Below are positions 31,991 to 63,345 of a DNA stretch of 64,000 bases, in pieces. This DNA is from Sceloporus undulatus (taxonomy: Eukaryota > Chordata > Lepidosauria > Squamata > Phrynosomatidae): positions 14,816,533-14,880,532 of the forward strand of contig NC_056529.1 of NCBI RefSeq assembly GCF_019175285.1, given 5' to 3'. The notes under the pieces were generated by a model. That model searched no databases and was not told where the DNA came from. It saw only the letters and a list, made by a program, of their open reading frames with translations. The translations under genes and the position numbers were made by a program. Numbering within the stretch: the stretch's first letter is position 1; each line of letters begins with the position of its first letter.

Positions 31991-33410
31991 GTCTGATCTA
32001 GGAGGAAGAGCAATTGAATCACCTCTTTCATATATCAGCTGATTTAGTAGTTGTTTTTGTACAAAATAGTCGCTTGAAGACCTCCAGTTTTGGAAGAAGC
32101 AAGTTATAAAAATTGACTTTCTGGATCAGACAGAAAAATCTTGTAACATTGAGTTTCCAAAGATGCCTCCAGAACACCATGTTAAAGGCATAAGAAGAAG
32201 AACCAGTCACTCTTCTTTGTCCTTCATGTCTAGCACTAAGGCCAATACTACCCACCATGTGACAAATGGTTTATATTTGACAAGTCATCCTGTCAGTGTT
32301 GGCATTCTGATGTGTGTACCTGTGTGATGCCTGTTTCTAAGCATGTGTTTGCCTCAGGCGCATGATACATTTTACAGCGTAAACCTCTGAACATGTATAA
32401 AACCTCTTGGTAGATCTGTTACCTTTGAATTCATTATTTGACAGTTCTTACTCCACAAATCCTGCCCAACTATGGGGAAATTGTTTTACTACTGCTTCCA
32501 GAATCCTCTGCTGGGCAAAGCCATTTGCCATGCCCAAATGTTTCCAAGAAAACGCAAAACCACACAAGTGTCTTCCCTTTTGCAGCAGATAGCTGCATAG
32601 ACAGTTTTATGGAGTCCTAAATCTTCATTCAGTGGCCTTTTGCACTGCAGAAGAAAGATTTAACAGGCAATAAAAAGTGCTCAAGGAAGGCCGCTTTGGA
32701 AAGTCTCCCAGTATTTAGAAGTAAGTGGTGGAGTGCCAGAAGCAGGGAGGCTGAAAATGCCTCACAGATATCTGGCCCTTTATCTACCTATGGTTAAAGC
32801 CATCTGCCAAATGAGGACCTTGTAGCTACTCCACCGCCTGATACCTTTTAAACTACCAGTGAATTTGCCTTTCACTTAGACCTCATTACAAGTCTTACTG
32901 AGTTACTGATGAAAGGCAGAAGACTAGCAATTTAAGAAAAACGCAGTCCATCTCATCTTTGCCATTCCTTCTGCCTTCTTGTATCTTTGACCTTCCATAT
33001 ACATTGAACCACACTGTTTGGAGATGGGCTGAGTAACTTGCACAAGAAGACCAGGTTTTGTTTCTTTTGTATAAGGAAGGAGAGCTGTTCTGTTCTACAG
33101 TAACAGATCAAAAATAGCTGTTCAAAGTGTAAATAAAGATGACACTGTTTTGGTATAATAGTCATTTTTTAAAAACACAGTCGTAGTTATGAGGAGTACA
33201 CAATATAGCAGTTTTATTGTGCAGCCAAAATCTTTAGCATGGCCTTTCAGGCTACCTCAGAGCATTCTCTTTCTTGCCAGCTGGTTGCTGTAATAGGTCT
33301 ATAAAAAACAGTGATGTTTGCTTTCAAAAGAGGTTTCTTTTCTTGTGCTTTGCTTTTATTATGGGGCCATTCAGCCTCCAGTGATACCATCTTTTATTTT
33401 TGTGCTCCAG

Positions 33411-33573
33411 GTCATCTGCTCTGGATTTAGCTCAGGAGGACATGGATGAAGACTCATTAACTCATTCTTGGAGCTGAGGCCTTGTAGTGGAATCCGATAA
33501 TTCCTTTGCAGTTATTATGAAAACTTGGCTATTCTGAATATTCCTCTTTGTGTTCGTGCAAGTTTGAACCACA
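33411..33573 (+). other. CYLD: CYLD 5' untranslated part of the start-codon exon
   Basis: A pyrimidine-containing acceptor (TGTGCTCCAG) ends at 33410. The 163 nt before the ATG at 33574 hold two complete short upstream ORFs: 33442-33477 (11 codons plus stop) and 33517-33537 (6 codons plus stop). Both end before the main start, so translation of CYLD is probably dampened or depends on reinitiation or leaky scanning; that effect is inference. Confidence 0.65.
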
Positions 33574-52223
<18,650 letters not shown>

Positions 52224-52487
52224 AAAACAGTGGTTTGGGAAGGAAGAAGTTTCCCAGTGACTTGATTGAAACCCAAGAAAGTTCAGGTGGGCTGTCGGCT
52301 CACTTGCATATGCATCTGTTGCCGGCAATGGATGCTTCAGAGGTGTGACAAGCAAATGTCTGCAATGAAAGAAGAAAACTTTTTAAAGAAGGAAAAAAAC
52401 AACATCCCTAAAATGCGGTGTTTTGTTGCTAAAATACTTAATAAGCATTTTGCACTCTAGGGAGTGTGTGTGTGTGTGTGTGTTTTA

Positions 52488-52493
52488 AATAAA
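52488..52493 (+). terminator. Proximal CYLD poly(A) signal AATAAA
   Basis: Canonical hexamer 265 nt after the stop codon, just after a (GT)n run and followed by T/G-containing sequence. It could end a short-3'UTR transcript. Confidence 0.45.
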
Positions 52494-55095
52494 AGGTGTA
52501 AAGGATGCTATTAAAATGTTTAGGCTACATTTCAGATGAGTTGTGCACATGGAACAAAATTTTGTGCGTGTCAAAATTGCCATGTCAAATGTTCTGCAGA
52601 GGCTTCATTCAAGGAACCACAAAGCCTAGGATGGAGGGATTGTATTAGAGAGAGTCTCTATGTTTGTGCATATGTTTTTGTTTTTTTTTTTGCAGCGCTG
52701 TACAGGTTGTACAGTTAGGATACTGGATTATGACCTGATTCTTACTATTGAGACTTTTGTTTGCTTCTTTTGGCCCCAGTATAAATTATAACAGGAAAGG
52801 AACAAAATGGCTCCAGTGTATTGAGTAAGCATGTAAACACATAAGCTGTTTGATCACTCTGCTGTGCTCCCATGGACCAAGAATGTGCAGTGTTCTCTTC
52901 ATTGCTGATGGTTTCCTTTAGAAAACAACAAGGCATTAGCCGATACAAAATTTTTTCTCTTGTAGGATGTCTGTTTGGAATGATTCCTATACACAGAAGT
53001 TGGTCATTGTACTGCACCATCCATGCAACTTGCTCAAAGCCTGTTCCATGAGCTGGATGAGCAGGTTGTCTAAATAACTCATTTTAATACAGCATGGATG
53101 TTCCCTTGTTAAGTAATTCCAAAAACTATCTGTGATTACAAAATAGTAATCTTATGTTTTTGAGCTTAACTTTAATGGGAGGGCCTTTTTGATTATTTTA
53201 ATTATTTGATTTTCTCCCATGTTTGGAGACTCCTCAGCAGAATTTCTGCATGCCTTCTTTCATCATCATGTTAGGTTGTTTGTCCCAAGAAGTTCCCCAT
53301 TTACTCAGAGGTTCTGATTTGAATGTAGCTTTATTATTTATGTGAATCAAAAGGCTATTCTGTGTGTGAGAAGAAAAGGAGGTGGCAAGGTTCATTCACA
53401 CTGGAATAATAACAAGGAGTATTAAATTCTCTTTTGTATGCTGTTACATAAGTGCATGTGTATGCATATGTGTACACAGTTCTGAGACACACAAAGAATC
53501 AAGCCTTGTAATGGATGTGTGTCTTTAGGATATATCCAATTTAAAGGAATTTTACTGCCATAGCTTTACCTACCACTGAGAAGATGTTTTTGGACATGGT
53601 GGTGCATTGTATTTGTATTGGTTTGCTGCTCCCCCAGCTGCTGTCATTCAGATATATTGGGACTATAACTCCCAGAATCCTTCAGCCAGCTAGTTTCTTT
53701 GGAACGCATCAGGTTGAGGAAGGCTGGCATAGTCCTCATATCTTTCTTGCTCTTGTAGGGCTTTCAGGTCTGGCTCAACCTTTGACAACCTGGTGCAAAA
53801 TTGAATTGAGGGGACAGCATTCTACACAACTCAAGTTGTTGGCATAAATGTGTCCTACAGACACCCATATATAATATTCCCAGGTTCAAAACAGGCAGTG
53901 GAAACATTATCATTGTATTTCTCACTTTTTGTCTCAGGGAATATTATTGAAATCAAATCTAAAGCCCATAATATAGAAGCTGATACTGTACTTAGGATTT
54001 TATTGTATTAATATATTTTGTGGAAGATTCCTTAAAAATGTATCATCTCTAAAGATTAACTTGTCCCGGTGTATGGTCAAATCATTTGACTTGCTGCTCA
54101 GTACATATGAAAAATTACTTGGTTATTTGAAGTATCCTTTGAAACATTGAATATTTTTATGAACTGTAAGTCTAATAGTATTTTTTTTTCCCTGTGGGGA
54201 AATATCTATTATAGTTGCCTTTCGTATATTCCTAAAATAAGGGCAGCTAAAGGCATATCCGATCAGAACCAAAAGGTCAATTTTGTAAGGAGAAATGGAC
54301 TGCAGGTTAATGGGGTAATTCTTTGTTTTGTTTTGTTTGGAGTGGATGTTGGGTAGGTTATGGGAGTAGTCTGGGGATCAGCTTGTTCTAAAGAGACTGA
54401 TGGAGAGAGTGATAGTAGGACACTGACATGATTTTTTAAAAGTGAGTTCTAACTAGGGTGGCTAGGTTGAATTCTTCCAAAAAAAAAAACTTGAAGGGAA
54501 AGAGACATGAACAGGATGTGGGGATATAAGCTGGAGATTGTCTTTCAGGATCCCAGGAAAAAATACAGAAGAGGTTGTATGTCCCCTGGTATCACAGTGC
54601 TAGAGGTGGAAGGATGAAGACTGATAATAGTCTTTGAATGAGGACAGATAAATGAGGGACCCCCAGCTACAGGACTTACAGAAAGATGTACAAAAAAGGG
54701 CCCTTGAGTTGAGGTATTTCTAAATATATTATTTTTATATCAGAAACAGTGCACCATTTCTCCCGTTTGGGTTGATGTTGATAATGTCTGTGAACTATTG
54801 GTTTTTTAAAAACATTAAGTTTGCTTTCCTAGTAGGTATGCGTGTGTTATGTTTGTATCTCAGGTTTTTTATAACATATCACTGAGACACTAAAACATCT
54901 TGCAGAACTACCCTTTTAATAGTGAAAGGAGAGGAAATGAGAATGTCTTGGTTAGATGGCAGAAGATTAAGAAAGAAATAATGTGAATACTGCAGGGAAA
55001 CGTGAGCAGCTCTGTACATCTGGAGTAACTCTTCAAATTACTTGTCAAGGGTATTTACTGGAGGAGCAAAGAAGGTAGTTACCATTTGTCTAGTT

Positions 55096-55232
55096 CAGTG
55101 GTTCCCAAACGTTGGTCTTCCAGATGTTTTGGACATCACCTTCCAAAAGCCCAAGCCAGTTTGGCCAACAGTCAGGAATTCTGGGAACTGAAGTCCAAAA
55201 CATCTAGAGAAGCAAAGTTTGGGAATCACTTG
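55096..55232. mobile_element. Short hAT-type MITE in the CYLD 3' UTR
   Basis: CAGTGGTTCCCAAACGTTGG to AAAGTTTGGGAATCACTTG, with CCAGATGTTTTGGAC / GTCCAAAACATCTAG arms. If the long CYLD message is used, this hairpin is part of it. Confidence 0.75.
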
Positions 55233-56669
55233 TAGTTCTCCACTAACAAGCTCATACTCAGCATCTTTTAGATTCTGGGAATACCTCTCTGGTTTCATTT
55301 GGTTTGTAAAATTGCATGCATTCTCCCCTTATGCTTCTGTGGGTCTTGTGGCTTGTTGGCCTCAGGAGGCACACTGTGCTTATGATCTGAGAAAGTATGT
55401 AAACCCTTCCACAGAATCATATGGGAGAGGCCAAAAATGCAGGAAGACCCATGTGATTGTTCCAAACCATCTGATTTTGCCACTCACTTGCATTGCTTGG
55501 TAAGGTAGAGAATTTTGTTTTGGGGCAGTGGCTATTCTTCTCTGTGAAGCTGCCTTGAAATCTACACATGTGTTATCAGTTCTACATATCTTATTCGTTT
55601 GTGGCCTAAAGGGGAAAATGAAAATATAACTTGGACAGGCAGTTAATGGCAGATCACTAGGAGATATTTCTTACTTGTCAAAACAATTACAATTTAAGTG
55701 CTGACTTACAAGCCAGCACCAGAGACATTGGGGGATGGTTCTTAGACTGGATTTCTTCTTTATTTGAATATGACATAATTTATTTCCTGTCACTCCTAAA
55801 TATTTAGTACAAGCACAAAACTTGAATTATGGCAAAGCAAAGATCAAATTGAACTATTGAACAATATTGAACAAGTGGCAAAGTAGATTCATAAACCCAA
55901 TGAGGTTTTCTGTTGGCTGAGTTCTTTGGTCAGTTCTTTGTTTCAAATATTTGAGGAAGAATTCTGATCTGCAAAATGACAGAAGTATTCTATTGCTTGA
56001 TACTAATCAAGGACTGTTTTATAAATCTTAGCCACTGTGAGGAACAAGACAATATTTATTTTGAGGGAGGAGGACTAAACATCTTCCATTAGAAAATGTC
56101 AGCTCTGAAGTGGTGGGCAAACACTTGTTATGCAGTGACTTTTGATCTCTGCTGGTCATTTCCTCAAACTGTCACTTAGCATTACATTTAAAACAACCCA
56201 GTAATTATGCATGTAATGGTCTCTCCCTTTTGTGAGATAAAAGGAGGAAAGAAACTGGTATCAACTTTACTGCATCTCTTGCCTCCTTTTCTCAGTCTCC
56301 TCTTTTGTTTCACTCATTGCCCTTTTCCCATTCTGATACAGTGCTTGTAAAGTTGTGTTACTGTACAAAGTGAATGTTGAACAGTCACTGCATATAGGGA
56401 AGGGAGTTTCGACAGATACGAAATCATTTTGTTTTGGCTTGTGTTCCATTTTTCATGAAGAATTTGGTACAATAAGAGGACATGGAAACACTAGTGTGAT
56501 ATACATGAGGCAAAAGAATTGTGGTTGAATGAATGTGAAGGCTGAATTTGGATTTTTACCTTTTACTTAGGCTGCCTCTTTTGAGGTTTGCATTTTATTT
56601 ATTCTGCCATTGTAACAAAGTGTGTTTTGCATTGGCTTGCACAATTCCTGATGTTTTTGTTAAAAAAAG

Positions 56670-56675
56670 AATAAA
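56670..56675 (+). terminator. Distal CYLD poly(A) signal AATAAA (candidate)
   Basis: Canonical hexamer about 4.4 kb after the stop, followed within 30 nt by GT-rich sequence (GTGGTTGAGTGTAGTTGTC). This downstream element makes it a good cleavage-site candidate. Confidence 0.4.
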
Positions 56676-57214
56676 CATCCTGTGGTTGAGTGTAGTTGTC
56701 TCCTTAACAGATTGTCTCTCTACTGCAAGTTTAGGGAAATGTTTGGCTTGCTGTAATATAAAGCCTTAATTTCCCAAAGAGGAAGAAACTGTATCATATA
56801 CTATTTCTGTATTAATATTTATTAAACCTGTTATTTTTATGGCTATCTTATTTCTTTGAGGATCGTGAAAGGCATGGAAGATTTCAAGGGGAAGCAGCAA
56901 TTAACATGTCAAGAATTGTCTCTTTGTTCTTTACCTTTTTGGAAGAATTATACCAGGAATATGGCATACATATCTAGGAAGAGATGTTACGAAGCTGTAC
57001 ACCATCACTTTGAGACTTAGTAGACATGACTACTTGTTGCAAAAAGTCTTGAGCAGGTTGTATTTTGAAATTCACGGCATTGCACAACATTTGTGTATTA
57101 GGGGTCCTGTTTTGAACAACTTCGGCCTAAATTCTATTTTAGTCCTTTCATTCAAGCATGTTGCCCTTATAATGTATTCGGTCAAAAGTTTGTTTTGGAC
57201 CTACAAGATTCATA

Positions 57215-57220
57215 AATAAA
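57215..57220 (+). terminator. Distal CYLD poly(A) signal AATAAA (last candidate)
   Basis: Hexamer in CATAAATAAAAAAC about 5 kb after the stop, close to the 3' UTR length known for mammalian CYLD. Used here as the tentative gene end. Confidence 0.4.
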
Positions 57221-57830
57221 AAACAATTCTTGAAGGAACAGGAGACAAGCCCAGGTCTCCCAAAATCTGCCAAGGCCTACTTAAAAATATTCTTGGCCCT
57301 ATGCTAGCTACACATAGTTTGTGATCTTTTTGGTGCAACATTGGTGCTTGTATTCTTGACAGAAGTTCACTCCCACATGAGGTGTGGCATGTATATATCT
57401 TGAGGTATGGAATTTATATATCCTGATCAATGTACATTGTATATAAACACGTTCAGTTGTAGACCTCCATTATCAAGCTCTAGGGTAAAAAAGTTAAAAC
57501 CATTACAGTATTCCATTCATTTCTCCATTTCTTACTTTGGAAGGTCAAAAGGCAAACCATGTACAGTATCAGCTAGTTCTGGTTGAAATGTGTGCCTCAG
57601 GTGCCATCTTGTGGCAGAAAGTCACAACTGCTAGCTTATTCCCCTTTCAAATGCTCTGTGAAAACATTTGAGAAGCAGCTAGATTGTGTTAGTGTGTTCA
57701 CATTACTTTAAAGAAGTTACATTATCTAGCAAAGTAGTTATTTCTGATAATTTTAAAACAATGTTTTAAAAGTTTAACTTTCCATTTGAACATGCTTTTT
57801 GTGATAACGTGGTACTTCATAGAGGTAGTA

Positions 57831-58050
57831 CACTGGGCCTTTGGCATCTGCTGGGGTTTGGTTCCAGGGTCAACAAAATCCGTGGATGCTCAAGTCCCAT
57901 TAAATACAGTGGCAGAGTGAAATGGTGTCCCTTATATAAAATGGCAAAGTTGAGGTTTGTTTTTTCGAATTTCTGTATTTTAAAAATATTATCAAGCGAC
58001 AGATACTTGAATCCATGGTTAATAAGTCCATGGATATGGAGGGCTGACTG
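57831..58050. mobile_element. pogo/Tigger-type MITE (MER2-like)
   Basis: Starts CACTGGGCCTTTGGCATC and ends ATGGAGGGCTGACTG. It shares GGATGCTCAAGTCCC, ATTAAATACAGTGGCAG and GTGTCCCTTATATAAAATGG with the 11.4 kb copy in reverse orientation. Confidence 0.8.
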
Positions 58051-59154
58051 CATACAATTTTATTTTATTGTTATCCCGACTTTCTCCCAAAGGGGAGCCC
58101 AACGCAGCTAACAACATATATAACAACATATACGTAAGACCTTACCACACCTTATCTATGTAACAACAACGTGTAGTAATACAGATAGGTGCTTCTTAAG
58201 CAATGTGAAGTGCAGATTGCTTATTTCTCTCCCAATGTGCCAGGGACTAGTATATATTTGTGGCCATTGGCTGCCATTGGAGTTTATCACACAGGAGGAA
58301 TTTCTTTTAATTTCGAATGAAAAAGGAGACAAAACACATTCACGTGAATTTGCTAGTTCAGCGAATTTACATGAATTTGAATTACATTCAAACTGACTTC
58401 CCATTGCCTGAAAAGAGCTTGCCACTGCCTGAAATTGCATGTGATCACCTCTCACGCAATAACATGATTGTGTTTGGATTGCCATTGGATTATACTTCCA
58501 ATTTCCCTTGTCTGATAATGTCTATTATTTCTTTCCTGTGAGGTCTCTGAGGACCAGCAGCAGTGGCTCATGGGTTGCGCTTGTTCAGGAAGAATAATGC
58601 ATCCAAGTACATGAAGGAATGGAGAGACGTTCGGATGTGTTCACTTGAAAGATTCAGAACCATTCACAATGTCATTAGGGCTTCTCTCCCTGTTTCCTCT
58701 ACATATGGTGTCTTTCTGTTTGTATTATCCGCAATCTTAGAAAGAACCACAAGGGCCGCCTAGTAGTCTGATTCTCTCCCATGCAGGGATACACAATTAC
58801 AGCACTAGTGAAAGATGCCTCTGTTTAAAGACTTTCAAAGAAGGAAGCACTAACAGTCTTTGAGGCAGTCTGTTCCACCGTTGAACAGTTCCTATAGTAA
58901 ACACATTTTCCTAATGTTTAGGTGGAATATATTTTTCTTGTAATTTGAATCCAATTGCAGTTCAAAATTCTAAACTCATTAGAGAGATGTAAATACAGTC
59001 AGTAGCTTTTGCTGGGCTGGGGCCCCACATTTTTATCTCTGATAGGACACACAAAGTAAGAAATCGTAAACAGAAGTAGCCATATGTCCACTTCTGCTTT
59101 GTGTTGGTTTCAAGAGGCGTTTTGAAGCTGTAAAGAGAGTTATGGCTAGTAATA

Positions 59155-59309
59155 CAGTGGGCCCTTGGTATCCACTGGGGTTTGCTTCAAGAACCCCCCC
59201 ATGGATTCCAGGATCTGTGGATGCTCAAGTCCCATTAAATACAAATACTTCCAAGCTGTGGATGGTTGAATCCGAGGATAAGGAATCCATGGATATGGAG
59301 AGCCAATTG
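59155..59309. mobile_element. pogo/Tigger-type MITE, internally deleted
   Basis: CAGTGGGCCCTTGGTATCC at the left and TCCATGGATATGGAGAGCC at the right. The middle third present in the 57.8 kb copy is missing. Confidence 0.75.
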
Positions 59310-61363
59310 ACCCTGAAGGGCAAAAACAGCCTTGCAGGCCATATGTAATCCATGACCTATACTTTGTCTGATCTGGACCATTTTTTTTAAGTGAAGCAGG
59401 CTTTTCAGTATTAAATTGGTGAATGGTGGGAAGCTGAATTGGTGGCTCATTGGTTCTATTGTCATAACAAAGTTCTGTTTAATTTGTTTTAATCTTTTAC
59501 ACCACTGATAGTTACCAAAGCCATAGGTTGGTGCTTTTACTAGGGTTTAGAACCAACTAGTTAAGAATAATTAGTTCGCAGGGGTTAGGGACAGAGGACC
59601 ACCATCAAAGTGGAAAAACAGTGATCTCTATATTCAATCAATATTCCTCTCTGTGGCTAAGGAACCCAAGCAAAGCACTGCTTCCATCCTGCCATTGCAG
59701 GACATTGTAGTCCCAGATGTGGCTGCCGAGGAGGAACATGGCTGCAATGGGGTAACCAGCGCCAGGCAAGGCCCCAGGGATGGAAAGAACGCAGGAATAT
59801 TCAGTGTTGCTTTATTCATTTAGGACTTACTAAACTTTCTGAACTTTGCTTTACATTTTCTAGTCTACATGTGTTGTCTGCAATTTTTTGCAGTAGGCTG
59901 CAAAAATCCAAAAAATCTTAGGATTAAGAGCTAGGACTTGGCAAAAAAAAAAAAGAGTATAGCTGGGAGTGGAAGCACCTTGTATTGGGAGCCAATCTGA
60001 TTCCAGTGGAGACGCTCATGCTACATGGTGGAGGCCACAATGGACAAGGTGCTCCTCTACACTGCCACCAAATGATCTTCACTAGGCTGAAGTGCAGTTA
60101 GTAGTCCACCAGCACCACACAGAGTAAACAGATGGGTTCCATCAATACAGAAAAGCAGAGGGCACAGTTGCTCCATGCTAACCTTGGAGAGGATTCTCTT
60201 GCCTTCTTTATAAGGTTCTTGAGGTGTACAACTCTAGTTGCGTGTATGGTTGGGCTGTCCCTGCCAAGCTTGTTTGACCCTGCCTTGTTTCCTTGCCGTT
60301 CCCATTTTGATTTGTTGCTGGAGGCCACATTAAGTGAAGGCAGGGTTGGTATTCTTTTCCTATTGAAGGAATTATTCAAATCCACAATTGGCTTAAAGCC
60401 CAACTATTCAATATAGTGTGCAACATCAAAAGGATGAAGGGGGGGTTGCCTTCTTTTTCTAACTGGCCTATTTTGCACAAACTGTTCAAAAGCAGAATGA
60501 TAGCTTGTCTTAGATCTCTTCAAACAAAAGATTCTAAACTCAAGGCAATTTTCTGAAGCAATGGCATTTGAAAGAGCAAATATTTTGACCCCCTGCCTAT
60601 GTGTTTTATATTCATATTCACATACAGGAATGACCAGATAGATATCTGTCTGCCTGTCTGTCTATCTCAGTATTCAGCATTCAACAACAAGCTTTCAATG
60701 TACAACTAATACAGGGATGGGCACAATGTGGCTGAAAACATGCTAGCATTAAAGCCATTAACGGATGGAAGATCATTCTACAGAAAGCCAAGTGTGCAAT
60801 GGGCCATGACCCAGACAATGGATTTCTACAGAAGATCATAGTTCATTGGCATATTAGTACAAGGGGAAGTAACCTGGTCCCAAACTGTACAGGATATTAC
60901 ATGTTAATGTCAATACTTGAAATGTAGCTTGGTACCAAGTGCTGGCAACTCTTGCTAATCTTTTACCTGGTGTACATGTATATAACATGTAATTGTTGGA
61001 AAATTTCAGCACTCTCTGTTCCCCGCATCAGATAGATAGGATTTTCCTGCATGCAAACCATGCTGTCTCCTCTCATAAAAACATCCCATTTGGTCCTTCT
61101 GAATCACAGGGACAGTAAATACCTTTGTAAATTGGTAAGCAAACCATGTGATTCAGGTCACTTCTTTTAGGACGTTTCTCACACAAAAGAGATCTCCCTA
61201 CTTATTGGTGAGATAAAAATTTCTTCTTATACCTGAATTATTCATTAGCTAGGTTAGGATGTAGCCTCTATGCTTATGTAGTCAAGCCATTAGTAAATGT
61301 TTGTTTTAAACTGAAAGCTACTTGTGTTGTCTTTGAGCCAGTCTCAGTTCTTAAAGAAGCATT

Positions 61364-61715
61364 GGCGGGTTACGGCGGTCTCCCGCCGCCGCCGCTTGCA
61401 GTGTCCGGGAGCCATAGTGGCCAAACCGCAAGGCTCCTGGACGCTCCGAGGAAGGAGCACGGAAATCATGCTCCTTCCTGGTCCGCGGAAGAGACGCTGC
61501 AAGGTGCTAGTCGCACACTCGCGGTGTCACTTCCGCCACGCGACGTGTGGATGCAGAGCGTCCGTTATGTCAAAATAGAGGTGGCCGTGTGGAACGGCCA
61601 CCGCCATTTTTGTAAGCACAGAGCGTGTACTAGGGTTAGGGGGTTGCGGAAGCGCCGCCCCTTCCTAACCCTAGTACACGCTCGTCGCGTACTATATGGT
61701 GGTTTGTAACCCGCC
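61364..61715 (-). mobile_element. Harbinger-type MITE, same family in opposite orientation
   Basis: Ends are GGCGGGTTAC and GTAACCCGCC. In reverse complement it shares GTACTAGGGTTAG, AAGGGGCG and CTAACCCTAGTAC with the 46.6 kb copy, in the same order. Flanks are ATT and ATA, an imperfect 3-bp duplication. It forms a GC-rich island in AT-rich DNA downstream of CYLD and could be mistaken for a CpG island. Confidence 0.75.
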
Positions 61716-62091
61716 ATAGTTAGGCAAGGACACATTTCTGCTACTCTGCTGATTTAAAGCTAAACCTTAACAGGCTTGGCTTTGATATTTTTGATATTTT
61801 TCGTTTCCTTAACAATGGCTGAAGCCTTAGGAAACTTGAATCCCCAACAGTAATAACCTAGTTATTACATATAATAACTTACAATGTAATGCATCTGTAA
61901 TAATCAAGTCATAATCTAGATAGTACAATCTATGGAAGCTGCATGGCGACATTAATGTAATGCAATGTAAGGTTACCAGTCACTGAATCTTGGGTGCCAA
62001 ACTATACATGTCAAGAAAATAGGCAGGGCAACATATTAACCTAGCCTGGTATTTAAGATCTAGTCACAGTAGTATAGTAGTATAGTACTAT

Positions 62092-62296
62092 GATATAGTA
62101 GAATGGATGCTGGAATAAGACTCCAGGAGACCAGAATCTGAATCCCTGTTCAGCCGTGGAAGTCCACCAAGTAACTTGGGCAAGTCACACTCCCACAGCC
62201 TTAGGGGACATCAACGGCGAACAACCTCAAAATGAATATTTCCAGGAAAACCTTTGAATAAGGTTGGCATGTCAGACTTGACTTGGAGGCATATAC
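62092..62296 (+). mobile_element. tRNA-derived SINE
   Basis: AGTAGAATGGATGCTGGAAT, TGAATCCCTGTTCAGCCG, CTTGGGCAAGTCACACTC and the tail GACTTGACTTGGAGGCATA. Same family as 15829-16060 but in plus orientation. Confidence 0.75.
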
Positions 62297-62456
62297 CAGA
62301 AACAAGAATGTCACTGGGGCTCCTTGACCCCCTAATGACAGTAATGGATCTGGGAGCATATCCTTTCCATTCAGAAGATGCCATGGCCAGCCTCTAGGTA
62401 AGTGAGTCCCCAGCAACCACAATGATGAACTCTGCCAGAAACTTGGAGGATCACTG

Positions 62457-62600
62457 AGCTTCAGTGTAGCTCAGTGCTTGAGAGCACTCTTTGTGAGCTG
62501 AAGGACCTGAGTTCATAGGAACATTGGAAGAGTCATGCTGTAACAGATCAAGAGCCAACCTAGTCCATGTCTTGGTCACACAGTGGACAAAAAGAAGACA
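62457..62600 (+). mobile_element. SINE-like repeat, uncertain class
   Basis: AGTGTAGCTCAGTGCTTGAG and AGTTCATAGGAACATTGGAA, then CAGATCAAGAGCCAACC, recall tRNA-headed SINEs, but no clear box B is preserved. Confidence 0.35.
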
Positions 62601-62715
62601 ACGGAAAGCCAACAAATAGGGTATGAATGAAATAATACCCTCCTGCTCATGTTCGTCAGCAACTGATTGGTAAATTTCCTCAACCACTGAAAGAAGGATT
62701 AGGGTTTGTTTCTAA

Positions 62716-62805
62716 AATCATAAAGTTGGAAGAGACCACAAGGGCCATCCAGTCCAACCCCCTGCCATGCAGGAACTCTCATTCAAAACATAGCCGAGAG
62801 ATGAC
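62716..62805 (-). mobile_element. CR1 LINE 3' tip, minus orientation
   Basis: Reads AAAGTTGGAAGAGACCAC then GGGCCATCCAGTCCAACC on the plus strand, the reverse complement of the CR1 3' tail seen in the other copies. Confidence 0.8.
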
Positions 62806-62911
62806 AGATTCTAGTCAGAATGTGCAGTTCTGTCTGAAGTGGACATACGATCTGACCTTGGTTGCTCCCAGGTGAGGTTTCCACATGGTGTGTGTGTGTA
62901 TCTAGATCCAG

Positions 62912-63122
62912 AGTGGCCAAAGGGTGACCTGCAGGCTGCTTATGGCCCCTGAAAACTGCCTGAAAATAACATTAAATCCTTTTTTTTTTTTATGGAGGCT
63001 TTGTGGGACTGGTAAGAGGGCTTCAGGGGGCATCAAAACCTTACCAATCCAACAAATTCTCCATTAAAAAAAGATTTAATGTGATTTTCAGGCATTTTTT
63101 TTGCCCTCAAACCATGCAGAAG
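62912..63122. mobile_element. Palindromic DNA element, tentative
   Basis: CTGAAAATAACATTAAATCC followed by a T run on the left is mirrored by an A run with GATTTAATGTGATTTTCAG on the right, around a centre near 63020. The outer ends are unclear. Confidence 0.5.
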
Positions 63123-63271
63123 CCACCCAAAGTTCTTACTGCATGGCAATTAAATGTTAATAAATAGAGAAGGCAGGAACATGGTATTCCAATCTCTGGC
63201 AAAGTAGTTGAATTAGTCTCTTGCAGAATAAAAAGGGGGAAAGGAAGGGGAGGAGAAAAAAGGAACGTGAA

Positions 63272-63345
63272 AGCACCTTTAAGACTAACTGGTTTTTATT
63301 TTAGCATGAGCTTTTGTGGGTTTATATCTTTTCGTGGGTTCTTAT
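63272..63345 (+). repeat. Interspersed repeat, class uncertain (second copy)
   Basis: Same opening as 10946-11065 (AGCACCTTTAAGACTAACTG), continuing with TAGCATGAGCTTTTGTGGG, the other half of the family. Confidence 0.5.

Larger units (their letters stand above)
29317..33410 (+). other. CYLD: CYLD first intron
   Basis: AT-rich intron with MITE, SINE and LINE-tail fragments listed separately, a G run at 31450-31466 and an AAT-like run near 30130. Additional non-coding leader exons could hide here; none is obvious. Confidence 0.5.
52224..57240 (+). other. CYLD: CYLD 3' untranslated region (probable extent)
   Basis: About 5 kb of AT-rich DNA without convincing coding frames follows the CYLD stop. 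Mammalian CYLD mRNAs have a 3' UTR of similar length. AATAAA signals at 52488, 56670 and 57215 would give short and long messages. Within it, 53645-53735 and 55096-55232 are MITE-like insertions. The end at about 57.24 kb is chosen from the last strong signal and is uncertain. Confidence 0.5.
57241..61360. other. Gene-poor DNA downstream of CYLD
   Basis: Holds the two pogo MITEs and AT-rich unique sequence. SALL1, the next gene in mammals, lies far away and nothing of it is seen. Confidence 0.5.
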
